The notes under the pieces are model-generated. The model was not told where the DNA came from and did not search any database. It saw nothing but the letters and a program-made list of their open reading frames with translations. Shown here piece after piece: positions 16,678 to 26,205 of a DNA stretch of 64,000 nt (within the stretch, counting starts at the first letter, position 1; every line of letters starts with the position of its first letter). The translations under genes and the position numbers were made by a program. The DNA lies in the NCBI GenBank assembly GCA_035533215.1, contig DATLUG010000028.1, positions 93,394 to 157,393 on the forward strand. Direction: 5' to 3'. Source of the DNA: DAHUZL01 sp035533215. GTDB lineage: Bacteria > Chloroflexota > Dormibacteria > Aeolococcales > Bog-877.

Positions 16678-17949
16678 GTGACCGACCGGGCCGCCGTTGA
16701 CGCGGCGATCGCGCGGGTCTTCCGCGACGAGGCCGGCCGCATCACGGCGGCCCTCCTGCGCCTGCTGGGTGACTTCGACCTCGCCGAGGACGCCACCCAG
16801 CAGGCGATCGTGCTGGCGCTGGAGACGTGGTCGCGAACCGGCATCCCCGACCGGCCCGGCGCGTGGCTGACCGCGGTCGCCCGCAACCGGGCGATCGACC
16901 GGCTGCGGCGCGAGGCCCGCGGGCGGGAGCGGCTGGCCGAGCTCGCCGCCGCTCCGCGGCCGCAGGGGTCCGACGACCGGCTCCGGCTCATCTTCACCTG
17001 CTGCCACCCGGCGCTCGCGCGCGAGGCCCAGCTGGCGCTCACCCTGCGCGCCGTGGCCGGATTCACCACCGCCGAGGTGGCCCGGGCGCTGCTGACCTCG
17101 GAGACGGCGGCCGCCCAGCGGATCGTGCGGGCCAAGCGCACGATCGTCGCCGCCGGCGTCCCCTACCGCATCCCCGCGGCGGCCGAGCTGGACGCCCGGG
17201 TGGAGGAGGTCCTGGCGGTCCTGTACCTCATGTTCAACGAGGGACACCTGGCGACCGGACCCGCGGCGGGACACCGTCGGGAGCTCGCCGAGGAGGCGGT
17301 GTGGCTCGCCGGCCTCCTCAGCCGGCTGATGCCGGACCAACCCGAGGTGCTGGGACTGCTCGCCCTCTGCCGGCTCCACCACGCCCGGGCGGCGGCTCGC
17401 TTCGCCCCGGGCGGCTCCCTGGTGCTGCTCCAGGACCAGGACCGATCGCTGTGGGACCGCCACGCCATCACCGAAGCGCTGCGGCTGCTGGAGCGTGCGG
17501 CGGCCACCGGGCGGGTGGGCCCCTATCAGCTCCAGGCGGCGATCGCGGCCCGCCACGCCCTGGCCCCGAGCTGGCCGGCGACCGACTGGCGGTCCATCGT
17601 CGGCCTCTACGACCGCCTCCTGGCGATCGCACCGTCGCCGGTGGTGGAGCTGAACCGGGCGATCGCGCTCAGCCACCGGGCCGGACCCGGGCCGGCCCTC
17701 GCCGCCGTCGACGGCCTGGCCGGACCGCTCGACCGCTCCCACCTCCTCCACGCCACCCGGGCGGAGCTCCTCACCCAGCTGGGGCGGGGCGCGGAGGCCG
17801 GCCAGGCCCTCCGCCGGGCGGCGGACCTGACGCGCAACCCCACCGAGCGCGCCCATCTCCGCCAGCGCCTGGACCGGCTCGAGCACGGACCCGCCGTCGC
17901 CCCGGCCGTGACCTCCGGCGCCGGTCCGGCCGGGGCGGCTCCTCTATAG
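16678..17949 (+). CDS. ECF42-type RNA polymerase sigma factor with C-terminal extension
   Basis: A 423-aa protein. The N-terminal sigma-2 region includes RVFRDEAGRITAALLRLLGDFDLAEDATQQA and PDRPGAWLTAVARNRAIDRLRREA. The sigma-4-like region spans about 115-170 (FTTAEVARALLTSETAAAQRIVRAKR), and a long TPR-like C-terminal extension carries LYLMFNEGHLATG, VWLAGLLSRLMPDQPEVLGLLALCRLHHARAAAR and SPVVELNRAIALS. This is the ECF42 arrangement, in which the extension replaces an anti-sigma factor. It starts at GTG directly after the YCII-like gene. Target promoters cannot be named from this window, but autoregulation of the pair is common. Confidence 0.92.
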   Translation: MTDRAAVDAAIARVFRDEAGRITAALLRLLGDFDLAEDATQQAIVLALETWSRTGIPDRPGAWLTAVARNRAIDRLRREARGRERLAELAAAPRPQGSDDRLRLIFTCCHPALAREAQLALTLRAVAGFTTAEVARALLTSETAAAQRIVRAKRTIVAAGVPYRIPAAAELDARVEEVLAVLYLMFNEGHLATGPAAGHRRELAEEAVWLAGLLSRLMPDQPEVLGLLALCRLHHARAAARFAPGGSLVLLQDQDRSLWDRHAITEALRLLERAAATGRVGPYQLQAAIAARHALAPSWPATDWRSIVGLYDRLLAIAPSPVVELNRAIALSHRAGPGPALAAVDGLAGPLDRSHLLHATRAELLTQLGRGAEAGQALRRAADLTRNPTERAHLRQRLDRLEHGPAVAPAVTSGAGPAGAAPL

Positions 17950-17996
17950 TCCCGGTGGCGCTGCGACCGGACCGCCGGCCGGCCCCCCCTGACCAG

Positions 17997-18521
17997 ATGA
18001 CCAACTCCAGTCGCGTCCCGCGGCCCGCCCTGGCGGGAGTCTGCGCCCTCCTGCTGGCGGCGTGCGGCCACCCCGGATCGCCGTCCCACGGCCGTCACCA
18101 CCATCGGGCGGCGCCGATCCACCGGCTCACGACGCCCACCCCGAGCCCCACGGCCAGCCCCACCCCGACCCCGACGAGGAGGCCGCGCCCGCGTCCGCGG
18201 CGCTCGCCCACGCCGACGCCGTCCCCGGTCCGGACCCCTCGCCCCCGGCCCACCCGGCCCGGTCCCGCGTCGCCCTCGCCGATCGACATCATCCAGCCCC
18301 TGTTCACACCGACCCCGAGCGCGGCGCCCACCCCCACCCCGAGCCCCCGCGTCACTGCGACGCCCACCCCCTCGCCGACGGTGACCCCGACGGTGACCCC
18401 GACCGTGACCCCGATGGGAACGCCGACCCCGTCCCCGACCCGGTCGCCGCCCCCGTCGCCGCCCCCCGGCCCCTCCGCCGCCCGGACTCCGGCGCGCAAC
18501 AGTCACGGGGACGGGGGCTGA
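17997..18521 (+). CDS. Pro/Thr-rich lipoprotein
   Basis: A 174-aa protein with a lipobox LLLAAC (Cys at 23), then a His-rich patch (HGRHHHRAA) and about 110 residues of TPTPSPT-type repeats with basic interruptions, a low-complexity surface-exposed spacer. No catalytic domain is visible. A TATAGT hexamer at 17945-17950 may be its -10. An in-frame GTG at 17955 only four bases after the hexamer would add 14 residues. The repeats could bind or span the cell wall; function unknown. Confidence 0.6.
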   Translation: MTNSSRVPRPALAGVCALLLAACGHPGSPSHGRHHHRAAPIHRLTTPTPSPTASPTPTPTRRPRPRPRRSPTPTPSPVRTPRPRPTRPGPASPSPIDIIQPLFTPTPSAAPTPTPSPRVTATPTPSPTVTPTVTPTVTPMGTPTPSPTRSPPPSPPPGPSAARTPARNSHGDGG

Positions 18522-18534
18522 TGGCCCGGCCCCC

Positions 18535-20022
18535 GTGACCGAGGAGGCCCGGCGCGGCGCGCCCGGCCCCGCGGCCGCCGGGCCCACCATCGCCCTGGCG
18601 GACCGCGCCCGCCGCCTCGCCGCAGGGTTCAGCGACGTGGACCAGGTCTTCCGCGCCTTCGCGGCGCGGATCCACGCGCCCGGTCTGGCCTACGGGGTCG
18701 TCGTCGACGGCGCGCTGGCGCACGTCGGCGCGGTCGGGGCGGCCGACGTCGGCGCCGCCCGGGCCGCCACCCCCCGGACGATCTTCCGGATCGCCTCCAT
18801 GACCAAGAGCGTCACCGCGCTGTGCTGCCTCGCCCTTCGCGATCAGGGCCGCCTCGCTCTGGACGACCCGGTGGCCGAGCACCTTCCGGAGGTCAGCGGG
18901 GTGCGCCCACCCACCTCCGACAGCCCGGCCATCACCATCCGCCACCTGCTCACGATGTCCGCCGGGCTGGTCACCGACGACCCGTGGGGCGACCGCCAGC
19001 TGGCCATGCCGGCCGACGACTTCGGCGCCTTCCTCGCCGGCGAGGTGCCCTCCAACCGGCCGCCGGGGATCGCCTACGAGTACTCGAACCTCGGCTACGC
19101 CCTCCTCGGCCGGCTGGTCGGGCGGGTGGCCGGGATGCCGTTCAGCGCCTTCGCCAGCGAGATCGTGCTGGGCCCGCTGGGGATGACCGACAGCTTTTTC
19201 GAGGTGACCGAGGTTCCGGCCCAGCGCCGGGCCCAGGGCTACCGCTGGGAGGACGACGGCTGGCGCCCGGAGGCCCCGCTCGGCGACGGCGCCTTCGGTC
19301 CGATGGGCGGACTGTGGACCTCGATCGAGGACTTCGCCCGCTACGTCGGCTTCCACCTCGACGCCTGGCCCGCCCGCGACGACGCCGAGACCGGCCCGGT
19401 CCGGCGCAGCACCGTCCGCGAGATGCAGCAGGGCCAGCGGCTCTGCTGGCCGCGGGGGGAGGGGATGCCGGCCCTCCCCGCCGCCTACGGCTTCGGCCTG
19501 GTCTCGACCCTGCACCCCCGCGACGGCCTGACGGTGGCCCACTCCGGGGGCCTGCCCGGCTTCGGCTCGAGGGTCCAATGGCTCCCCCACCACGGGGTGG
19601 GCGTGATGGGGTTCGCCAACCTCACGTACGCCCCCGTCCACGAGGCGGTCGACCAGGCCCTCGACGCCCTCGCCGCGACCGGCGGGCTCCAGCCCCGCCC
19701 GGAGCCGCCGAGCGCCGCGCTGCGCCTGGCCCAGGCGTGGACCCAGCGCCTGTACCGAAGGTGGGACGACGCCGACGCCCTCGCGCTGGCCGCGCCCAAT
19801 CTCTTCGCCGACCGCTCGCTGGAGCGGCGCCGCCAGGAGATGGCGGTCCTGCGCGCCGACCTCGGCGAGGTGCTGGAGATGGAGGCGCCGATCCCGGCCG
19901 GGGCCCTGCGGGGTTGCTGGCGCATGCGCTGCGCCCGCGGCACGGCCCGGGTCACGGTGTCGCTGGCGCCGACCGCCCGACCCCTGGTCCAGCTCCTCAC
20001 CGTGGTCCCGGAGCCGGTCTGA
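18535..20022 (+). CDS. Serine hydrolase, beta-lactamase family (class C-like / esterase)
   Basis: A 495-aa member of the penicillin-binding-protein-like hydrolases. The SxxK motif is in FRIASMTKSVTALC near residues 86-92, the YxN motif is YEYSNLGYALLGRLV near 180, and the third motif appears as HSGGLPGFGS near 336. No N-terminal signal peptide is seen, so it may be cytoplasmic. Members act as esterases, D-aminopeptidases or beta-lactamases; the sequence does not fix the substrate. A separate C-terminal domain from about 400 could be the lipocalin-like domain often found. GTG start 13 bases after the lipoprotein stop; the 3' end overlaps a convergent gene by 26 bases. Confidence 0.85.
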   Translation: MTEEARRGAPGPAAAGPTIALADRARRLAAGFSDVDQVFRAFAARIHAPGLAYGVVVDGALAHVGAVGAADVGAARAATPRTIFRIASMTKSVTALCCLALRDQGRLALDDPVAEHLPEVSGVRPPTSDSPAITIRHLLTMSAGLVTDDPWGDRQLAMPADDFGAFLAGEVPSNRPPGIAYEYSNLGYALLGRLVGRVAGMPFSAFASEIVLGPLGMTDSFFEVTEVPAQRRAQGYRWEDDGWRPEAPLGDGAFGPMGGLWTSIEDFARYVGFHLDAWPARDDAETGPVRRSTVREMQQGQRLCWPRGEGMPALPAAYGFGLVSTLHPRDGLTVAHSGGLPGFGSRVQWLPHHGVGVMGFANLTYAPVHEAVDQALDALAATGGLQPRPEPPSAALRLAQAWTQRLYRRWDDADALALAAPNLFADRSLERRRQEMAVLRADLGEVLEMEAPIPAGALRGCWRMRCARGTARVTVSLAPTARPLVQLLTVVPEPV

Positions 20023-21214
20023 CGTCGTCCGCCGGCTCCTCGCCGGCGCCGTGCTGGTGCGATCCGGTCCGGCGCCGCGACTGCCGCTCCCTGGTGAGGG
20101 CGAGGATCTCCTGGGTGTCGGCGCTGGGGGCCCGGTGCGGCGGGCGCACGGGGACGATCGAGCTCTGCATCCGGCCCCGGCGCGTCCCGGACCAGGGCCC
20201 CGGCGGGGCGTCCACCCGGCGAGCCAGCGCGTATGCCATGGTCTCGTAGTTGACCCGCCAGCCACGGAAGTGCCGCCACCCCTCCTCGGGTGACCGATCC
20301 ATCGCCCAGCCGGCCTTGGTCATCCGCGCCACCGCCTCGCGGAACTCCGACTCGGTGAGCTGGAGCGGCTGGTCGGGGCTGGCGTCCTCGACGACCGGCA
20401 GCCCCGCGGCCGCGCAGAGCGCCCGCAGGCAGACGATCCCCATGCGCAGGAACGGCCGCGCCGGGGCCGGGGCGGACAGCGGGGTCAGGGCCAGCTGGAG
20501 CGCCGCGGCATCCATCACCGCCAAGAGGGCGAGGACCCAGGAGCGGAGCGGATGGGGGGAGCGGAAGTAGAGGAGGGGGGTGTAGCTGGTGTGACTCTCG
20601 GCCAGGTCGGCGGCCCAGACCTCCCAATCGGCGTACAGGGGGGCGAGGCTGTCCAGGTTGTCGATGAGGGCGTGGCGGGCCAGGATCTCGGGCCCCCACG
20701 GAGGCGACCCGCTGCGGCTGTCCAGCAGGGTGACGAGGGTCTCCCGCTTGTTGAAGGCCGCGTACAGGGTTGGGAGGTAGGCGATCTGGAGGGCGACCAC
20801 GATGACCCCGGAGGCGGTCTCCAGGAAGACCACCGCGGTCTGCAACGCGGTCTGGGCGGTGGCGAGGCCGAGGGGGAAGAGCGAGCTGGCGCTGAGGCGC
20901 AGGGCGTCGCCGGGACTGGCCGACATCAGCGGCCAGAGGACGAGGGCGTAGCCGAAGACCAGCAGGCCGATCCAGGCCGCCAGCCGCACCACCAGGAAGG
21001 ACGGCGCGGCGTAGGCGAGTCGGCGGTCGCGGTCGGCGTAGGTGCGGCTGGCGTTGGCGATCAGCCCGGCACCCCGCTCGGTGAGCAGCTCCAGCACCGA
21101 CGACAGCCGCGAGGGCACCGCTCGCGGGATGATCACCGTCCGGATCACGCTCCCGAGGGTGCCGGCGCTGATCAGGGCGCCGCCGAGGAAGCTGAGGGCC
21201 CGCACGACGAGCAT
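19997..21214 (-). CDS. Multi-pass membrane protein, unknown function
   Basis: A 405-aa protein with hydrophobic segments near residues 5-25, 72-95 and 105-150 (VRLAAWIGLLVFGYALVLWP, FLETASGVIVVALQIAYLP). A cytoplasmic region with conserved-looking acidic/aromatic residues (HALIDNLDSLAPLYADWEVWAADLAESHTSY) follows, then a further hydrophobic span near 245-265 and a basic, Pro-rich tail. ILA-RHA-L-DNL-SLAPLYADWE resembles stretches seen in uncharacterised membrane proteins of GC-rich soil bacteria. No transporter or enzyme signature is recognised. The ATG at 21214 matches the start of the first hydrophobic helix. Confidence 0.65.
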   Translation of the reverse strand: MLVVRALSFLGGALISAGTLGSVIRTVIIPRAVPSRLSSVLELLTERGAGLIANASRTYADRDRRLAYAAPSFLVVRLAAWIGLLVFGYALVLWPLMSASPGDALRLSASSLFPLGLATAQTALQTAVVFLETASGVIVVALQIAYLPTLYAAFNKRETLVTLLDSRSGSPPWGPEILARHALIDNLDSLAPLYADWEVWAADLAESHTSYTPLLYFRSPHPLRSWVLALLAVMDAAALQLALTPLSAPAPARPFLRMGIVCLRALCAAAGLPVVEDASPDQPLQLTESEFREAVARMTKAGWAMDRSPEEGWRHFRGWRVNYETMAYALARRVDAPPGPWSGTRRGRMQSSIVPVRPPHRAPSADTQEILALTRERQSRRRTGSHQHGAGEEPADDVRPAPGPR

Positions 21215-22068
21215 GGGCGGTCGAGAGCCCCCAGGAGCGGATGGCGTCCCGGTGGGCGGCGACCGGGCACGACGGACCCGAGCGTACGGCGGGCTCCGCG
21301 GAGACGTCAAATGAGCCGGGCCGGCCGCGGCCGGATCGTGCCGGCGACGAGCCGCTCCAGGGCGCCGGCGAGCACCGCGGCCCGGGGGACCGCCGCGGTC
21401 CGGAGCGCCTCGGCCGACAGCCCCCGGGCGCCGGAGCGCCGCGCGAAGACGCCGACCCCGAGGGACGACACCCGGCAGGCGTCGGCGGGGCGGCGACGAC
21501 ACGCTCCCGCTCGGCCGGGGTGTGCCCCTCGAGGTCGACCACCTCCGGGCCCGGTGGGTTCGGCCGCGCCGACTCCCACCCGCGCGGTGCGGGCTCCCCG
21601 CGGACCGCGCGCGGCCTCGCCCACGGCCGTCTCAGCGGCCGCGACCGCCCCGAGCTCCACGGCCTCGCGGGACCGATCCGTCGGCCCCAGCGCCCGGTAG
21701 GGGCGGACCGAGACCGCCGAGACCGAGCATCGCCACAGCGAGCGGGGATCCGGCGGAGCGGACGGGGACGGCCACGGCTGGCGGCGGAGACGGGCGCCAC
21801 GCCCACCTCCCGACGGCTCGGCGGGCTGCAGCCGCCGGCTGCCTTCCCGGCCGCGTGGCCCGACCGGACCTCCGACCGGCCCGGGACTGACGAATAGGCC
21901 CCGAATCAGGGGGAGGGCCGCGGTCTCGGCGCCCCCCGGATGCCCGGCCGAAGGCGTGGTCACAGCAGCGGACGTCGTCGGTGCCGCCGGCGCCGTGGTG
22001 GCCATCCCGCAGGCTCCCGAGCGCCCCTGAGCCGAGCCGGCGGCCGCCTCGGAGAGGGGCCTGCGCCC
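21215..22068. other. Unassigned 854-bp stretch
   Basis: High-GC DNA with long open frames on both strands but no recognised domain, repeat or RNA. One minus-strand frame (21307-22005) is Ala/Gly/Arg-rich and might be a decayed gene; I do not support it as coding. Confidence 0.4.
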
Positions 22069-23100
22069 CTACCTCGGCCGGGCGGCTCCGCCCGCCCCGC
22101 TCCGTGTCGCCGCGCCGTCCGCGACCGGGGCGACCCCCGCCCCGTCCGGAGCCGGGCTGGTGCCGGGCACGTCGGCCAGGACCGCCCGCAGCGCCTGGCT
22201 GGCGCCCAGCAGCGCCGCGGTCTCGACCGGGACCACCACCTTGGCGTTGTCGCTCGCCACCAGCTTGCCCAGGGTGTCGAGCTGGAGGACGGCGAGGAGC
22301 TCGGGCGTGGGCCGGGCCTGGTGGATCGCCTGGTAGACGGAGCTGATCGCGGTCGCCCGTCCCTCGCCGTCCAGGGCCTGCGACTCGCGGCTGCCCTCCG
22401 CCGCCAGGATCGCCGCCTGCTTCTGGGCCTCGGCGCGCAGGATGGTCGCCTGCTTGTCGCCCTCCGCCCGCAGGATCGCCGCCGTCCGCTGACCCTGGGC
22501 GCTGTTGATGGCCGCCTGCTGCTCCCCCTCCGACTTCAGGATGGCCGCCCGCTTCTGCTGGTCGGCCTCCTTCTGCAGGGCCATCGCATTGAGGATCTGC
22601 TGCGGCGGGAGGATGTCGACGATCTCGATCCGGTTCAGCCGCACCCCCCACTTCTCCGCCGCCGGTGACATGTGGCGCTGCAGCTCGGCGTTGATCCGCT
22701 CGCGGTCGCTGAGCGCCTCGTCGAGGGTGAGTCCGCCGAACACCGCCCGCAGCGAGGTGCGCGCGAGCTGGTCGACCGCGACCTGGTAGTTGCTGACGTC
22801 GTAGAGGGCGAGCTTGACGTCGACCACCTGGCTGAAGATGGTGGCGTTGACGGCGACGCTGACGTTGTCCTTGGTGATGACGTCCTGCCGGTCGCCGGTG
22901 CGGGGGACCTCGCGCATGTCGACCCGCACCATCTGATCGACGAACGGGACCACCACCGCCAGCCCCGGGGCGCGGACGCCGTGGAACTGACCCAGCCGCT
23001 TGATCACGCCGCTGGAACCCTGCTGGATCACCCGGACGGTGCGCGAGAGCAGGACCACGACAGCCGCCACGATGACGATGGCGACGACGGTTCCGACCAT
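22069..23100 (-). CDS. SPFH/Band 7 (stomatin/QmcA-like) membrane protein
   Basis: A 343-aa protein with an N-terminal membrane helix (residues 3-20), then the SPFH domain: VIQQGSSGVIKRLGQFHG, PGLAVVVPFVDQMVRVDMRE, and TLDEALSDRERINAELQRHM near 125-144. It ends with a long Ala/Glu/Gln coiled coil built from repeated AAILRAEGDKQA-like units (about 190-250). Such proteins form membrane microdomain scaffolds and influence membrane protease quality control. It is the downstream partner of the NfeD-like gene, 28 bases away, and that pair is widely conserved. AGGAGG precedes the ATG. Confidence 0.9.
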   Translation of the reverse strand: MVGTVVAIVIVAAVVVLLSRTVRVIQQGSSGVIKRLGQFHGVRAPGLAVVVPFVDQMVRVDMREVPRTGDRQDVITKDNVSVAVNATIFSQVVDVKLALYDVSNYQVAVDQLARTSLRAVFGGLTLDEALSDRERINAELQRHMSPAAEKWGVRLNRIEIVDILPPQQILNAMALQKEADQQKRAAILKSEGEQQAAINSAQGQRTAAILRAEGDKQATILRAEAQKQAAILAAEGSRESQALDGEGRATAISSVYQAIHQARPTPELLAVLQLDTLGKLVASDNAKVVVPVETAALLGASQALRAVLADVPGTSPAPDGAGVAPVADGAATRSGAGGAARPR

Positions 23101-23128
23101 GAGGGAGACCTCCTGCGGGGCGGGCGGC

Positions 23129-23578
23129 TCAGACCGCGGTGACCAGGAGCCGCGACTGGCGGAGCTCGAGCACGAGCACGGTGTGGCCGGCCTCGATCGT
23201 CTGGCCGTCCTCGGTGATCGCGGGCCAGTCCTCGCCGTGGACGTGGACCTGCCCGGGGGTCAGGGGATCCCCGACTGCGCTGACCACCACGGCCTCCTCA
23301 CCGACCAGGCCGGCGGCGCCGGAGATGAGCCCGCTTCCCCGGCGCAGGCGCATGGTCTGGGTCAGCGGCCGACGGACCAGCCCGACCCCGCCCACCGCCA
23401 CCAGTGCGAAGACCACCGCCTGCACCTCGATCGGCACGCCCACGACCGCGGCAACCGCGGCGGCGGCCGCCCCGGCAGCGACGAAGATGGCGTACAGCGC
23501 CAGGGTCATCGCCTCGCCGACGGCGAAGGCGATCGCAACGATGAGCCAGATGACGGCCATCGGATCCATGGGCGCCAC
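23129..23578 (-). CDS. NfeD-like membrane protein
   Basis: A 149-aa protein with two to three membrane helices in the first 70 residues (VIWLIVAIAFAVGEAMTLAL; VQAVVFALVAVGGVGLV) followed by the soluble OB-fold NfeD domain (GLVGEEAVVVSAVG ... GQVHVHGEDWPAITEDG ... GHTVLVLEL). NfeD short forms pair with SPFH proteins, as here. CAGGAGGTGG lies seven bases before the ATG used. Probably first gene of a two-gene operon. Confidence 0.9.
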   Translation of the reverse strand: MAPMDPMAVIWLIVAIAFAVGEAMTLALYAIFVAAGAAAAAVAAVVGVPIEVQAVVFALVAVGGVGLVRRPLTQTMRLRRGSGLISGAAGLVGEEAVVVSAVGDPLTPGQVHVHGEDWPAITEDGQTIEAGHTVLVLELRQSRLLVTAV

Positions 23579-24208
23579 CTCCTGGAGCGCTGCCGTGTAC
23601 AGGGTACTCCCAACCGCCCGCGGCGGCGGCTCTGGAGCCGCGCCGCACGTGGCGCGGGGGGCTCGGCGCGGTCCGCCGAGGCGTCCCCCGCGGTGGTCGT
23701 TGAGGCGAAGGGCCGGCCCTTCGCCGTCGGCCGCTGGACCGAACCGACCGGCAGCGGGCGACGCGCGCCATCAGCGGGGGCGGTCGCCGAGGGCCAGCAG
23801 GGGCTGGGTCGCCGAGCTGGAACCGGACCGCTCGGCGGACAGCGGAGGGCGGCGGCGCTGCCCCCTGGCACGTCGGCGACGGGGTCCGGCGCGGTCGGAT
23901 CACGGCCCCGCGCGCCTCGGGGACGGTGTCCCGCCCGACTCCGGGCCGCCCCGCCCTCGGCCGGCGTTGGCGACCGCGCAGCTCCCGCCGCCATCCCGCG
24001 CCGGCGCTCTCTCACCCGGCTCGAGCCAGGGGTCGTCACCGCCCCCGGCGTCACCGACCGGGCCGCCCGCCCCACCGTCGAGATCGGGCCAAGGTTGGAC
24101 GCGGCCGCCTCCGGCGCCGTCCGCTCCGCCGACGGTGACCCGGACGCTCAGGTCCTGACCGCGGCCGACCACGGGATCACCGGCGGCGTGGCCCTGGGGG
24201 GCCGGTGC
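23579..24208. other. Unassigned 630-bp stretch
   Basis: Lies between the nfeD-like gene and the end of the methyltransferase gene. It is GC-rich and proline/arginine-coding in every frame; no domain, RNA or repeat is recognised. Confidence 0.4.
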
Positions 24209-24937
24209 TCACCGCACCGCCGGCGGCGCTGGCCGGCCGGGAACGGGGCCCGGCGAGGGCGGAGCCTCGGGGACGGATGGCGCCGGAGGCCGGTGCCGCC
24301 GCGAGCGGAGCCCGAGCCGGTGGGGGAGGACCCGGGGGAGGAAGCGCGGGACGTCGGCGAAGGCCTCCCGGTAGGCGGGGATCTGGAGCAGGCGGCGCTC
24401 CTCGCCCCGGACCCGCGCCCACAGCACCGCGCCGTCGGCGGCCGAGAGGAGGACCGCCTCCGGGGCCGCCCCGAGGAACAGTGGGAGGGCGCAGAACTCC
24501 GCCGCCACCGCGACGTAGTTGGGGTGGCGGCAGTGCCGGTAGGGTCCGCGCCGGACGGGCACCAGCTCCGGCGGGACCCGCGCCTCCGCGTTCCACGCCG
24601 GCCCGAGGCTGCGGATCGACCACAGGCGGAGCAGGGTGGCGGCGGCGAGCAGGCAGGCCGCCGAGCCCCGGACGGGGGCGGGCGGCCGGGGCCGGTGCCA
24701 CCGTCGCACGAGCGGCACCACGAACAGGGCGAGGTGGGTCGCCACCATGAGGGGATAGGACCGGGGCGCAGCGCGAGCGGCGCGCCCGGGCGCCCCCGGG
24801 CGCGCGAGGTTGCGACCGGAGTGGCGCAGCTCCAGGGCCCGCTGGGCGGCGAGCGCGGCCACCACGGCGGCGTCACATCCGCCCACCCGCCGGCGGCGGG
24901 GTGCGGGGGTCACCGGGACGGTTCCGGCGCTGGCCAT
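24209..24937 (-). CDS. Isoprenylcysteine carboxyl methyltransferase-family protein (PKS partner)
   Basis: A 242-aa membrane methyltransferase of the ICMT/phospholipid methyltransferase type. Hydrophobic segments lie near 25-45 and 65-105. The signature VRRGPYRHCRHPNYVAVAAEF lies near residues 150-170, followed by a hydrophobic stretch and EERRLLQIPAYREAFADVPRFLP. In bacteria such genes regularly follow type III polyketide synthases and are thought to O-methylate the alkyl-pyrone or resorcinol product. Its ATG overlaps the end of the PKS gene by 28 bases, so it is the downstream gene of a two-gene operon. Confidence 0.8.
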   Translation of the reverse strand: MASAGTVPVTPAPRRRRVGGCDAAVVAALAAQRALELRHSGRNLARPGAPGRAARAAPRSYPLMVATHLALFVVPLVRRWHRPRPPAPVRGSAACLLAAATLLRLWSIRSLGPAWNAEARVPPELVPVRRGPYRHCRHPNYVAVAAEFCALPLFLGAAPEAVLLSAADGAVLWARVRGEERRLLQIPAYREAFADVPRFLPRVLPHRLGLRSRRHRPPAPSVPEAPPSPGPVPGRPAPPAVR

Positions 24938-26079
24938 CGGAGCTCCAGCAGCTCCAGGGTGAGGCCCGGCCCGAGTCCGAGGAGGAGTCCCCGCGTCCCC
25001 GCCGGCGGGGACGGATGCATGGCGGCGTCGAGCACGAAGAACACCCCGGCGGAGGAGGGGTTGGCCGCGCGCTCGAAGGCGGCGCGGCTGGCGGCGACGG
25101 CCGCCTCGCCCACCTCCAGCGAGCGGGCGACGGCGTCGATGATGCGGGGGCCTCCCGGGTGGGCGGCCACCACCCGGCAGTCCGGGGCGCGGTCCGGTGC
25201 CAGGAACGTGGCCACCACGTCGGGGAGGACCGCCGCGAGCCGCTCCGGCAGGTCGCGGACCAGATGGACTCGGAAGCCGTGGTCGTCGAGCCGGTACCCG
25301 AGGGCGTCGCCGCTCGCCGGCACCAGCCGCTCGCCGGTGCGCAGGATGTCGAGCCCGCCGGCGTGCCCATCGCCCCCGGGGCCGATCAGCACGGCGGCTC
25401 CCGCGCCGTCGCCGAAGACCAGCGCGCTGAGGAGGTTGTCGACGGAGTCGTCCCCGGGCTGGAAGGTGAGTGAGGGCAGCTCGACCGCCGCGACCAGGGC
25501 GATCCCGGGCCGGTCCGGCCGTCCCGCCCCCCGCAGCCACTCCGCCGCCCGCCCCAGCCCGGCGGCGCCGGCGGCGCATCCGAGCTGGGTGAGGGGGAGC
25601 CGGGTGACGTCCTCCCGGAGGCCGAGGGCGGCGACGAGGCGGCTGTCCGGCCCCGGGAGGACGAAGCCGGTGCAGGACGCCACCACCAGGAGGTCGACCG
25701 CCGATGCCGGGACCCCGGCACCGGAGAGCGCGTGCCGGCAGGCGGCGGCGGCCAGCTCGGTGGCGAGCTCCGGATACCGCAATCCCTGCTCGGCCAGCGT
25801 CATCCCCCGGCCCAGGTCGGCGGGCGGGCGCGCCAGCCACCGCCTGGAGCCGGCGAGCTCGCGGACGAGGGCGGGGAGGTGGCGGGCACGGTGGGGCCAG
25901 ACCCGGGCGAGCACCCGGCCCAGCTCGTCGGCGTCGACGGGGTGCGGGGGCAGGGCCAGCCCCAGCCCGGCCAGCCGCACCGCCGGCGGCCCGACGGCGA
26001 CCCGGGCCATTCCGGCCGCGACCGCCGCCGGGGCTGCCACCGCCGGGCGCTCCACGACCGCGATCAGGGGACTCGCCAC
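24910..26079 (-). CDS. Type III polyketide synthase (chalcone/alkylpyrone synthase family)
   Basis: A 389-aa thiolase-fold enzyme. The catalytic triad is visible: Cys168 in QLGCAAGAAGL, His307 in AAHPGGP and Asn340 in NPSSAGVFFVLD. LLVVASCTGFVLPGPD and DGAGAAVLIG are further family motifs. It extends acyl-CoA starters with malonyl-CoA to alkylpyrones or alkylresorcinols. It is followed by an ICMT-type methyltransferase and diverges from an acetoacetyl-CoA synthetase. GTG at 26079 is chosen because it lies six bases after a TATGCT hexamer, suggesting a leaderless transcript; GTG 26082 and ATG 26010 are alternatives. Confidence 0.9.
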   Translation of the reverse strand: MASPLIAVVERPAVAAPAAVAAGMARVAVGPPAVRLAGLGLALPPHPVDADELGRVLARVWPHRARHLPALVRELAGSRRWLARPPADLGRGMTLAEQGLRYPELATELAAAACRHALSGAGVPASAVDLLVVASCTGFVLPGPDSRLVAALGLREDVTRLPLTQLGCAAGAAGLGRAAEWLRGAGRPDRPGIALVAAVELPSLTFQPGDDSVDNLLSALVFGDGAGAAVLIGPGGDGHAGGLDILRTGERLVPASGDALGYRLDDHGFRVHLVRDLPERLAAVLPDVVATFLAPDRAPDCRVVAAHPGGPRIIDAVARSLEVGEAAVAASRAAFERAANPSSAGVFFVLDAAMHPSPPAGTRGLLLGLGPGLTLELLELRWPAPEPSR

Positions 26080-26085
26080 CACGGG

Positions 26086-26091
26086 AGCATA
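26086..26091 (-). promoter_or_regulatory. Candidate -10 box of the type III PKS operon
   Basis: TATGCT read on the minus strand, six bases upstream of a GTG start codon. The spacing predicts transcription starting at or next to the start codon. No good -35 is evident. Confidence 0.45.
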
Positions 26092-26205
26092 GACACGGGG
26101 CCGACGGCGGCGGACCGACCCGGCGGCGGACCGTCCCGGCGGCCGCGCGGCGGGGCCTCTGCTATCCTGCGGCGCGCCTGCGGACCGCGCCGCCCACCCC
26201 CACGG

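Noticed and set aside
21307..22005. 232-aa minus-strand frame
   Set aside because: Ala/Gly/Arg-biased with no domain or start signal; could be a decayed gene but cannot be supported.
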